NCBI RefSeq assembly: GCF_036250065.1
Contig: NZ_CP109199.1
Coordinates: forward strand, 7,500,001 to 7,564,000
DNA length: 64,000 bases
Source: Micromonospora sp. NBC_01699
Lineage (GTDB): Bacteria; Actinomycetota; Actinomycetes; Mycobacteriales; Micromonosporaceae
Reading direction: 5' to 3'
The notes beneath the pieces are model-generated. The model was not told the origin of the DNA. It worked only from the letters and a program-made list of their open reading frames with translations, and did no database searches. Within the stretch, counting starts at the first letter, position 1. Each line of letters opens with the position of its first letter. This document shows positions 53,474-60,534 of this stretch, one piece after another. A program made the position numbers and the translations under genes.

Positions 53474-53500
53474 TTAGCACTCTCCCATGTCGAGTGCAAG
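53474..53500. promoter_or_regulatory. CIRCE operator 2 (HrcA)
   Basis: TTAGCACTC, 9 bp (TCCCATGTC) and GAGTGCAAG match the CIRCE consensus TTAGCACTC-N9-GAGTGCTAA except near the 3' end. It follows operator 1 by 10 bp, about one helical turn. Confidence 0.8.
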
Positions 53501-53791
53501 CGAGTGGGCCGGAGCCGGACCGACCGGACCTACCTTCGCGCGCGATCCGCCACCCCGGCGACCAGCACCATCACCGCCGAAAGCCCGACCACACCACCCT
53601 GCGACCCGTACGGTCCCGACCCGGTGCGGAACATCGCGTGGACGACGCACGGATGAACATCCGGCGCACCGACCCCGCAAGCCGGGCGAACCCCTCGAAT
53701 GGCAGCAGAGCCCCCAAGGCGTAGCAGACTGGACAGCATGCGAATCGGACTCCACACGAACCAACACGAGCCAGGACATCACCTGAACTAA

Positions 53792-53880
53792 CGCGGGCTC
53801 GGGCGTCACGGATCGGCGCGGGCTCGGGCGTCACGGATCGGCGCGGGCTCGGGCGTCACGGATCGGGGCAGGCTCGGGCC
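53792..53880. repeat. 25-bp tandem repeat, 3.5 copies
   Basis: A 25-bp unit (CGCGGGCTCGGGCGTCACGG followed by ATCGG) repeats at 53792, 53817 and 53842 without a mismatch, then a degenerate partial copy runs to 53880. As 25 is not a multiple of three, the repeat is not coding. The whole stretch 53501-54128 between the CIRCE sites and the cspA gene otherwise holds no gene I can support. Confidence 0.85.
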
Positions 53881-54128
53881 AACACACGAGCCCGTCCCAC
53901 CGCGACGACGGGAGCCACACAGCCAACCGGACCGACACCCCTGGGTCCCGGGCACACGGCAGCGGAACATCAACCGGGGCGGCAGCGAAACACCGACCAA
54001 GACAGAAGCGCGACAGCGGCGCCGCACTCCACGGGGAGACCGACGCCCTGTCGTTATCGATTCCGGCTGTGATTATCGGTTGCACTCGGTCGGGACTCCC
54101 GACCGGTCGGACGGTTCAGACGAACCGG

Positions 54129-54332
54129 TCAGGCGAGGAGGCGCACCTTCTCCGCCTGCGGCCCCTTCTGGCCCTGGGCGATTTCGAACTCCACCCGCTG
54201 GCCGTCGTCGAGCGCCTTGTAGCCATCCATCTCGATCGCGGAGAAATGGACGAATACGTCCTGCCCGCCGTCGACCGCAATGAAGCCGTAGCCCTTTTCA
54301 CTGTTGAACCACTTGACGGTGCCCTGTGCCAC
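54129..54332 (-). CDS. cspA: Cold shock protein (CspA type)
   Basis: This 67-residue protein (from a GTG) reads [20 protein letters not shown], with RNP1 KGYGFI and RNP2 VFVHF (residues 26-30), and ends EKVRLLA. It is an OB-fold RNA/DNA chaperone. GAGGAAG about 7 bp upstream supports the GTG at 54332; the longer ATG form (54347) would add five residues. The AT-rich 300 nt upstream (54333-54645) probably contain its promoter and a long untranslated leader, as is common for csp genes, and no second gene. The groEL-cspA-thrC order resembles that of streptomycetes. Confidence 0.95.
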   Translation of the reverse strand: MAQGTVKWFNSEKGYGFIAVDGGQDVFVHFSAIEMDGYKALDDGQRVEFEIAQGQKGPQAEKVRLLA

Positions 54333-54645
54333 GGTGCACTTCCTCACTTCGATCGTGCTGGGTCAAACACCCCCGGCCCCGGCGTACGCCGACCGGAGCC
54401 GCCGACTCGGGACCCATATCGATCCACGAATACAGCAACCGAAATCGCACGCTACACGAGGTCCGACCGAGGTGCACTACCCCAAAAGGGACAGCAGCCG
54501 GTACGCGCACCTCTCCGACGACGATTACACCTACATCGTCGGACGTCTTTACGTCGTACAATTGATCATGTATCTCGCGGGGCGCGACGCAACCGTGATC
54601 CGCAATCCGGTTGCCCGTCGGGTCAGTCGGGGGTAGGCATGCCCC

Positions 54646-55470
54646 ATGACCAGCATGCCGGCGTCCGCCGCAACCGCCCCACCAGACGTGGCCGCCGCAA
54701 CCGCCCCACCGCACGCGACCGCCGCAACCGCCCGATCCGACGCGAGCGCCGCCGCAACCGCCCGATCCGACGCGAGCGCTGCCGCAACCGGCCCACCGGA
54801 CGCCGGCGCCGTGTCCCGCACACCCGTCGACGGCATCCCGGCCGACGACGGCAACGGCCTCGGTCCGGGCGCCGACGGCGACGGCCTGCGGCCCGGCAAC
54901 GGCCTCCGTCCGGGCGCCGTCGACGGTCTGCGACCCGGCGACGGGAGCGTCGATGAGCGGCCACGGGTCAGGCGGATCCGACCCACCGACGCCGCCCGGA
55001 TGCGGGCGCTGCGACTGGAGATGCTCGCCGACGCACCCCTGGCCTTCCTGGAGACGGTCGCCGAGGCAGCCGCCCGACCACACGCCGAGTACGCGAGCCG
55101 AGTACGACAGAACGCCTACGGCAGCCAGATCGCGGCGTTCGTCGCCGAACCGCGGTCGGCGTACCCCGACGGCCGGTTCGTCGGGCACGCGGGTGGGCAC
55201 GCGGTGCACGCCGAGCCGGGACTCACCGTGATCTTCGCCGTCTACCTCACCCCGGCCAGGCGCGGCACCGGCCTGCTCGCCGACCTGATCGAGGGGGTGG
55301 CAGCCTGGTCACGGGCGGCCGGACGACCCGAACTGTTGCTGGAGGTGGTGGTCGGCAACAACCGGGCGATCCGCGCCTACCAGCGCCTGGGTTTCGAGGA
55401 CACCGGCGTCCGCCTGCCCCACCCGCGAGTGCCCACGCTGACCGAGTTGCAGATGCGCCGCCGCGCCTGA
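54646..55470 (+). CDS. GNAT acetyltransferase with repetitive N-terminus
   Basis: This 274-residue protein has an N-terminus of about 100 residues, Ala-rich (ATARSDASAA twice in a row) and then Gly/Asp-rich (GLRPGNGLRPGAVDGLRPGD). The GNAT domain follows (about 105-274): RPRVRRIRPTDAARMRALRL, LTVIFAVYLTPARRGTGLLA with the acetyl-CoA loop R-R-G-T-G, and NNRAIRAYQRLGFEDTGV. The repeat is 30 bp in DNA (54721-54780) and keeps the frame. The real start may be an internal codon near 54950, as only the domain is conserved. The substrate is unknown. Confidence 0.82.
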   Translation: MTSMPASAATAPPDVAAATAPPHATAATARSDASAAATARSDASAAATGPPDAGAVSRTPVDGIPADDGNGLGPGADGDGLRPGNGLRPGAVDGLRPGDGSVDERPRVRRIRPTDAARMRALRLEMLADAPLAFLETVAEAAARPHAEYASRVRQNAYGSQIAAFVAEPRSAYPDGRFVGHAGGHAVHAEPGLTVIFAVYLTPARRGTGLLADLIEGVAAWSRAAGRPELLLEVVVGNNRAIRAYQRLGFEDTGVRLPHPRVPTLTELQMRRRA

Positions 55471-55529
55471 CCCGAACCCCGCACCGGCTCCCCGCCACCC
55501 ACCGATCCCGATCCGCTCCAGCCGCACGG

Positions 55530-55635
55530 GAACACCATCCCCGACCCGCACCAGCCGCACGGGAACACCATCCCCACCCCGCTCAACCCGCGCGGGAACA
55601 CCATCCCCACCCCGCTCAACCCGCGTGCGGGAACG
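55530..55635. repeat. 33-bp tandem repeat, about 3 copies
   Basis: GAACACCATCCCC recurs at 55530, 55563 and 55596 (exact 33-bp period) with a partial GAACGG at 55631. The unit also includes a short CCGCxCGG stem. It fills the 244-bp gap between the convergent ends of the GNAT and PaaN genes. An antisense frame could read 11-residue repeats, but it overlaps the GNAT gene, so I treat it as non-coding. Confidence 0.8.
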
Positions 55636-55714
55636 GACCCGGCCGCCGACCGACGGCGGGGTTCCCGTCACCCCGCGTGAGCAGGGCGGGGATCCCGGCC
55701 ACCGGTCGGACGGC

Positions 55715-57388
55715 TCAGATGTGCCGACGAGACTGGACCACCCGGAACCGACCGGCCACGTACGCGCCGTCGGTCAACGCCGCGTTCGCCGCCGGGTTGG
55801 CGCCGCTGGCGTGGAAGTCGGAGAACGCCGCCGACTGGTTGACAAAAACGCCGCCGGTGAGGTTGCAGGACAGGTGCACCCCGGCGTCCACTGCCGCCGA
55901 CTCGGCCGCGTCGAGCACCTTGTCGTCGCTGGCGTAGACCGCCGCCGTCAACGCGCCCCGCGCCCCCACTGTCTCCCGCAGGATCTCCAGGCTGTGCGCG
56001 GTGGAATCGGTGGCGATCGCGAACGAGATCGGTCCGAACCACTCCCGGCCGTAGGTCTGCGCGGCGTCCGCGCCGAGCCGCACGATCGTCGGCGTACGCA
56101 CCACCGCCTGCGGGTACGTCGGGTGCTCGACCGGACGCGAGGCCAGCACGACCTCGCCGAGCCCGGCCACCTCGTCCAGCCGGGCCAGCACCCCGTCGTT
56201 GACGATCGCCCCGGTGAACTCGACCGCCCGCGCCGGATCACCGGTGAGCTTGCCGACCGCACCGGCAATCCCGGCCGTCACCTCGTCGAAGCTCTTGTGA
56301 CCCTGGTCGGTCTCGATGCCGGCGGCCGGAATCAGGATGTTCTGCGGCGTGGTGCACATCTGCCCGCTGTAGAGCGTCAGCGAGAAGCCGATGTTGCGAC
56401 ACATGCCGGCGAAGTCGTCGGTGGAGTCGACCACGATGGTGTTGACGCCGGCCTTCTCGGTGTAGACCGTCGCCTGGCGCGCGTTGTTCTCCAGCCAGTC
56501 GCCGTACTCGGTCGAGCCGGTGAAGTCGATGATCCGTACCTCGGGGCGCAGCGCCAGCGTGGTCGCCAGCTTCTCGCCCGGTTCCTCGGCTGCGAGCAGC
56601 ACCAGGTTGGGGTCGAACCCGGCCTCGGCCAGCACCTCGCGGGCGTACCGGACGGTGATCGCCAGCGGCAGTACCGCCCCCGGATGCGGCTTGACCACCA
56701 CCGGGTTGCCGGTGACCAGGGACGCGAACAGACCCGGGTACGAGTTCCAGGTCGGGAAGGTGTTGCAGCCGATCACCAGCGCCACGCCCCGGGGCACCAC
56801 GTGGAACGTCTTCACCATCCGCAGCGGGTCACCCTTGCCGGCCGGCTTCTCCCACTCGGCGCTGCCCGGATGCCGGGTCATCTCCGCGTACGCGTACGCG
56901 ATCGCCTCCAGTGCCCGGTCCAGGGCGTGCGCCCCGCCGGCCTGGAACGCCATCACGAACGCCTGTCCACTCGTCGCGTGCACCGCGTTGGCCAGCTCGA
57001 AGATGTGCCGGTGCAGCCGGGCCAGGATCTCCAGGCAGACGCCGGCCCGAGTCTGCGGTCCGGCGTCCCGCCAGCCCGGCAGGGCCGCGGTGGCGGCGCT
57101 GACCAGCACGTCCGCGTCGACGTGCGGATACCGTACGTCGAGGTTGACGCCGAACGGGCTGACCTCGGTGGCCACCCGGCCCACGGTGCCGGGCTGGTCG
57201 AGCGGGAAGTCTGCGTCCAGGTAAGCGCGGAAGGCCGCCTCACCCTCGGCGGCGGCGGTCTCGCCGTACACCCTGGGGCTGGGCGACTCGGGAAAGGCCG
57301 ACCAGTACCCGCGCTCGGTGATCGCGGTCAGCGCCCGAGCGAGGGTGTCGGCGTGCGTGGCGTAGAGGGGATGCGGGGTCTCCGTCAT
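55715..57388 (-). CDS. paaN: PaaN-like aldehyde dehydrogenase
   Basis: This 557-residue protein has the aldehyde dehydrogenase fold with the catalytic Cys in LYSGQMCTTPQNILIPAAG and the base Glu in ATVYTEKAGVNT. VIGCNTFPTWNSYPG and VVVKPHPGAVLPLA cover the NAD site. Its N-terminus (HPLYATHADTLARALTAITE) fits the PaaN/PaaZ_2 type of phenylacetate pathway proteins, although no other paa genes are nearby. It lacks the MaoC-like hydratase domain of PaaZ. The ATG at 57388 is used. Upstream comes the C/G-rich palindrome region and an IS element. Confidence 0.88.
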   Translation of the reverse strand: MTETPHPLYATHADTLARALTAITERGYWSAFPESPSPRVYGETAAAEGEAAFRAYLDADFPLDQPGTVGRVATEVSPFGVNLDVRYPHVDADVLVSAATAALPGWRDAGPQTRAGVCLEILARLHRHIFELANAVHATSGQAFVMAFQAGGAHALDRALEAIAYAYAEMTRHPGSAEWEKPAGKGDPLRMVKTFHVVPRGVALVIGCNTFPTWNSYPGLFASLVTGNPVVVKPHPGAVLPLAITVRYAREVLAEAGFDPNLVLLAAEEPGEKLATTLALRPEVRIIDFTGSTEYGDWLENNARQATVYTEKAGVNTIVVDSTDDFAGMCRNIGFSLTLYSGQMCTTPQNILIPAAGIETDQGHKSFDEVTAGIAGAVGKLTGDPARAVEFTGAIVNDGVLARLDEVAGLGEVVLASRPVEHPTYPQAVVRTPTIVRLGADAAQTYGREWFGPISFAIATDSTAHSLEILRETVGARGALTAAVYASDDKVLDAAESAAVDAGVHLSCNLTGGVFVNQSAAFSDFHASGANPAANAALTDGAYVAGRFRVVQSRRHI

Positions 57389-57404
57389 CCCGCCATCATG
57401 CCCC

Positions 57405-57668
57405 AGCCCACCCCACCCCCTCCCCTCCCCGCCCCTCCCCTCGCCCCCGCCCCTCGCCCCCGCCCTCCCGCGCCCCGCCCGCCCCCGCCCGCCCCCCGCC
57501 TCGTCGATCTAGGGCATATACGTGTTAGTTGATCTCCGATCACCACCATTCGCCCTAGATCGACGGGGCGACGGGCGGGGCGCGGAGGGAGGGAGGGAGG
57601 AGGGGGGCGGGAGGCGGGAGGCGGGAGGCGGGAGGCGGGGGTGGGGGGCGGGAGGGTGGGGGTGGGGT
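57405..57668. repeat. C-rich tract, palindrome P5, G-rich tract
   Basis: The plus strand is almost only C and few A/T/G from 57405 to about 57500, then come 14-bp palindrome arms (CGTCGATCTAGGGC at 57502-57515 with GCCCTAGATCGACG at 57552-57565), then an almost pure G tract to 57668 with several GGGAGGC units. Both tracts can form G-quadruplexes, one on each strand. The palindrome arms are unlike family A. No gene is visible in 57389-57674, and the IS has inserted at the right edge. Confidence 0.7.
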
Positions 57669-57674
57669 TAGAGG
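57665..57674. repeat. Target site duplication, left copy
   Basis: GGGTTAGAGG directly abuts the left end of the IS element and recurs at 59169-59178. A 10-bp duplication fits IS4-family insertion. Confidence 0.85.
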
Positions 57675-57736
57675 CAATGCCGCGTAGTTAAGGCTTGGGT
57701 CTGCTTGTCAAGGGCGTGTCGTGGCAGAAGGAACGA

Positions 57737-57793
57737 CGGGGCTCCGGTATAGAGGTTTGTCACTCCAAGACAGCCTCTGGACCGGGAGCCCCG
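57737..57793 (+). promoter_or_regulatory. Hairpin over promoter and start region of the transposase
   Basis: CGGGGCTCCGGTATAGAGG (57737-57755) pairs with CCTCTGGACCGGGAGCCCCG (57774-57793), with two mismatches and one bulge. The likely -10 box TATAGA (57748-57753) lies in the left arm, and the GGGAG site before the TTG start lies in the right arm. Outside transcripts would fold and block translation, while transcripts from the element's own promoter would not. Confidence 0.65.
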
Positions 57794-57796
57794 CCG

Positions 57797-59155
57797 TTGG
57801 AACAGTTTGCCATCACCCGGACGATCGCGGTGGCTTCGGGGCGGTTCGCGCCGGGTCATCTGGGTGAGTTGACGCAGCACGTGCCGTTCGAGATGGTCGA
57901 CGCGGTCCTGGCCGATACCCGGTCGGTGCAGGCTCGGGTGCGGGATGTGCCTTCGCGAGTGGTGGTATATCTGCTGCTCGCGGCGGGGCTGTTCACCGAG
58001 TTGGGCTACCAGCAGGTATGGGCCCGGCTCGTCGCCGGCCTGGACGGGTTGGCGGTGGCGATGCCGACTTCCTCAGCCCTGTCCCAGGCCCGCCGTCGGG
58101 TCGGGGACAAGCCCCTGGCGGCGTTGTTTCGGCTGTTGGCGGGTCCACCCGCCGGGGCCCAGCGGTGGCGGGGTCTGCTGGTCTGCGCGATCGACGGCAC
58201 CAGCATGTTCGTGCCCGACAGCACGGCGAATCTGGCGGTCTACCCGCGTCAGGCCGGCACCCACGGCGGGTCCGGATATCCCATGGTGCGGCTGGTCGCG
58301 GTCGTGGCCTGCGGCACCCGCACACTGATCGACGCGGTGTTCACCCCACTCACCACCGGTGAACTCGCCTGCGCCGGGCGTCTGCTGGGCTGTCTGCACC
58401 CGGGCATGCTCCTACTGGCCGACCGGGGCTTCGCCGCCCGCACGATGATCGAACAGTTCGCCGGCACCGGCGTCGACCTGCTCGTGCGGGACAAAGACGA
58501 CCGGCGGCTACCGGTGATCCGCCGCCACCACGACGGGTCCTGGCTATCGGTCATCGGCGCGATGACGGTCCGGGTCGTCGACGCCGAGATCCTGGTGCAC
58601 CTCGACGGGAAACACCATGTCGGCCGGTACCGGCTGATCACCACCCTCACCGATCACCACCGATTCCCCGCTCTGGACCTGGTCACGCTCTACCACCAAC
58701 GCTGGGAAATCGAGACGACGTACCTGGAGTTGAAGTCCACCCTGCTCGGCGGACGGGTCCTACGGGCCCGGACCCCGAACGGGGTGAGTCAGGAAGTCCA
58801 CGCCCTGCTGACCGTCTACCAAACGGTGCGGCTGGCTATGGCCGACGCCACCGCCAACCAACCGACCAGCCCGGACCAGGCCAGCTTCACCGTGGCGGTC
58901 CACGCCGCCCGGGACCAGATCATCCTGGCCACCGGGGTCATCGCCGACACCACCATCGACCTCGTCGGAGTGATCGGCCGCGCGGTCCTGACCCACCTCC
59001 TCCCGAAACGACGCGCCCGAACAAGCCCACGAGTAGTCAAACGCGCCATCTCCAAACACCGCGCCAAAGGCACCATCGACCGCACCAACTACCACCACAC
59101 CATCACCGTCAACATCCTGCACACCACAGGATTGACAACCGACCCACCCCCCTAA
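57797..59155 (+). CDS. IS4-family transposase
   Basis: This 452-residue protein (TTG start) has the IS4 N-terminal domain, RFAPGHLGELTQHVPFEMVD, then the DDE core: D in AIDGTSMFVPD, D in LLADRGFAARTM and the YREK motif Y-x2-R-x3-E-x6-K in YHQRWEIETTYLELKSTL. The element should move by cut-and-paste. The longer open frame back to 57695 would start inside the terminal repeat; the likely promoter at 57748 makes the TTG at 57797 more plausible. The frame is intact and has no frameshift. Confidence 0.9.
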   Translation: MEQFAITRTIAVASGRFAPGHLGELTQHVPFEMVDAVLADTRSVQARVRDVPSRVVVYLLLAAGLFTELGYQQVWARLVAGLDGLAVAMPTSSALSQARRRVGDKPLAALFRLLAGPPAGAQRWRGLLVCAIDGTSMFVPDSTANLAVYPRQAGTHGGSGYPMVRLVAVVACGTRTLIDAVFTPLTTGELACAGRLLGCLHPGMLLLADRGFAARTMIEQFAGTGVDLLVRDKDDRRLPVIRRHHDGSWLSVIGAMTVRVVDAEILVHLDGKHHVGRYRLITTLTDHHRFPALDLVTLYHQRWEIETTYLELKSTLLGGRVLRARTPNGVSQEVHALLTVYQTVRLAMADATANQPTSPDQASFTVAVHAARDQIILATGVIADTTIDLVGVIGRAVLTHLLPKRRARTSPRVVKRAISKHRAKGTIDRTNYHHTITVNILHTTGLTTDPPP

Positions 59156-59168
59156 CTAAGCGGCATTG

Positions 59169-59178
59169 GGGTTAGAGG
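59169..59178. repeat. Target site duplication, right copy
   Basis: GGGTTAGAGG repeats the left copy at 57665. Its TTA (59172-59174) is the complement of the TAA stop codon of the acetyltransferase gene. Confidence 0.85.
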
Positions 59179-60212
59179 GTGAGTTGCCAGTTGTTCCAGG
59201 CGTCGGTGGGGTGGAAGCCGATTGCCTCGTTGATGGTGATCATGTGGTCGTTGACGGCGGCGTTCCAGGTGTCGATGATGCGCAGGGCGGGTTCGTGGGA
59301 CAGGGCGTACCGGAGATTTTCGATTTTGGCGATGGTGCCGAGCCGGTGGCCGCGGTGGTCCGGGTCGACGATGGTGATCTGCTGGTACGCGTGCCAGTCG
59401 GGCGTCGCGCCGACATCGATCAGGGTCCAGGCGACCACCTTGCCGGAGGCGTCGTGGCGGATCGCGGTGCTGTACAACCGCCGGCCGCGTACGCGCAGCG
59501 CCTCGTCCACCGCCCGGATTCGCTCCCGGTCGGGTGTGGCCGGCTCCCACTCCAGGTCACCCATTGGCGCGTCCAGGATCAGTCGGCCGTCGAGGTAGGC
59601 GATGTCGTCCAGGTACTCGTCGGGGGTCGGCCCGATCCATCGCACCACGGAGTACCCGTCGGCCCGGTTGTGGGCGGCGGTGAGCAGTTCGTCGAGGTGC
59701 GCCTGGTCCAGTGTGGTCACGTCGAGCCGGCGGCGGACGTCGACCAGGGCGTTCTTCGCACCCAGCGAGGTGGCGAACTCCCGACCGGGCTCGATCCGGG
59801 ACGGCTCACCGGGCAACGGGGCCGCCGACACCCCGTTCATCCGCTTACGTCCGAGTTCCCGGAGGGTACGCAGCGCGTACGCGTGCAGCGCCCGGCCGAC
59901 CCCTTGGCGCCTGTACTCCGGCAGCACCTCGATGTCCACCGACGAGTTCTCGGTGTTCTCCAGCTGGGGCAGTTCGATGCTCATGTATCCGACCGCCCGG
60001 CCGTCGAGGTGGGCGAGTACGGGTTGCGTCTCCTCGCCGGGCATCGGATGGCGCAGCTGACCGAAGAAGCGTTGGCGACAGAGCGGGGGGAAGTCCGGCA
60101 GGTCGGCGGCGATGACCGCGGACCGGACCGCGTACGCCTGCTCGACCGCGAGGTCGTCGGCGACGTCGAGTGGGGTAACGATGAGCCCTACGGTGGTGGC
60201 GACGGTGTCCAT
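59172..60212 (-). CDS. GNAT family acetyltransferase
   Basis: This 346-residue protein has two GNAT-like halves. The N-terminal one (about 10-135) has ENSSVDIEVLPEYRRQGVGRALHAYALR with the complete acetyl-CoA loop R-R-Q-G-V-G, and the C-terminal one (about 180-346) has AYQQITIVDPDHRGHRLGTI and DTWNAAVNDHMITINEAIGFHP. It is similar in plan to aminoglycoside/peptide or mycothiol-type double GNATs, but the substrate is unknown. Its TAA stop lies inside the IS target duplication, so the insertion left the protein intact but removed its native 3' flank. Confidence 0.87.
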   Translation of the reverse strand: MDTVATTVGLIVTPLDVADDLAVEQAYAVRSAVIAADLPDFPPLCRQRFFGQLRHPMPGEETQPVLAHLDGRAVGYMSIELPQLENTENSSVDIEVLPEYRRQGVGRALHAYALRTLRELGRKRMNGVSAAPLPGEPSRIEPGREFATSLGAKNALVDVRRRLDVTTLDQAHLDELLTAAHNRADGYSVVRWIGPTPDEYLDDIAYLDGRLILDAPMGDLEWEPATPDRERIRAVDEALRVRGRRLYSTAIRHDASGKVVAWTLIDVGATPDWHAYQQITIVDPDHRGHRLGTIAKIENLRYALSHEPALRIIDTWNAAVNDHMITINEAIGFHPTDAWNNWQLTL

Positions 60213-60344
60213 GTTCCCGAGGGTGCCCGGCGTCCGCGATGAACGCGAATGAATTAGCCGGGGGTCGTTGGTCGGGAGGACGATCGCACAACGCCTCCGG
60301 CGCTGGGTCGTAAGAGCTTCAAAAGTCTACGGCGATGCGCCCTC

Positions 60345-60405
60345 CCGCACGGAGCATTTTGCGTCGCCCGGTTCGCGCCGTCAAGCCCCGCACGGGGTAT
60401 TTTGC
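60345..60405. promoter_or_regulatory. Two direct repeats in the 60.2-60.5 kb gap
   Basis: CCGCACGGAGCATTTTGC (60345-60362) and CCGCACGGGGTATTTTGC (60388-60405) differ at two positions and lie 43 bp apart (about four helical turns). They lie upstream of the acetyltransferase gene (start 60212), within 322 bp without any supported gene; the other part holds the thrC terminator. Confidence 0.55.
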
Positions 60406-60479
60406 TAACGGGTGGCAAATCGTCAGCTACCCACCGCATCGGATAGATCCACCGATCAGCCCACTTGTCCTGGTCCGAT

Positions 60480-60520
60480 CGGCTGACGGCGACCTCCGAT
60501 GAGTGGGTCGCCATCAGCCG
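60480..60520 (-). terminator. Terminator hairpin after thrC
   Basis: CGGCTGACGGCGACC (60480-60494) pairs with GGTCGCCATCAGCCG (60506-60520), with one mismatch, 14 bp after the thrC stop codon. Confidence 0.75.
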
Positions 60521-60534
60521 TCGGGCCAGCCACT

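Larger units (their letters stand above)
57675..59168 (+). mobile_element. Intact IS4-family insertion sequence, 1494 bp
   Basis: The ends CAATGCCGCGTAGTTA (57675) and the reverse complement of the right end (CAATGCCGCTTAGTTA) match at 15 of 16 positions, and TTGTCAA matches again at 31-37 from each end. It is flanked by the 10-bp direct repeats GGGTTAGAGG at 57665 and 59169. It encodes one full-length DDE transposase and a hairpin over its start region. The perfect duplication and the open reading frame suggest a recent insertion. Confidence 0.93.

Noticed and set aside
54304..54636. 110-residue plus-strand frame opposite cspA
   Set aside because: It starts within the cspA coding region, has weak third-position GC bias and no ribosome site; the area is better read as the cspA leader and promoter.
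53792..55635. Tandem repeats at 53.8 and 55.5 kb as CRISPR arrays
   Set aside because: The units are directly adjacent with no unique spacers, and no cas gene is present.
55309..55671. Antisense frame with 11-residue repeats
   Set aside because: It runs through the GNAT gene on the other strand, and only the 33-bp tandem repeat makes it look regular; no ribosome site was found.
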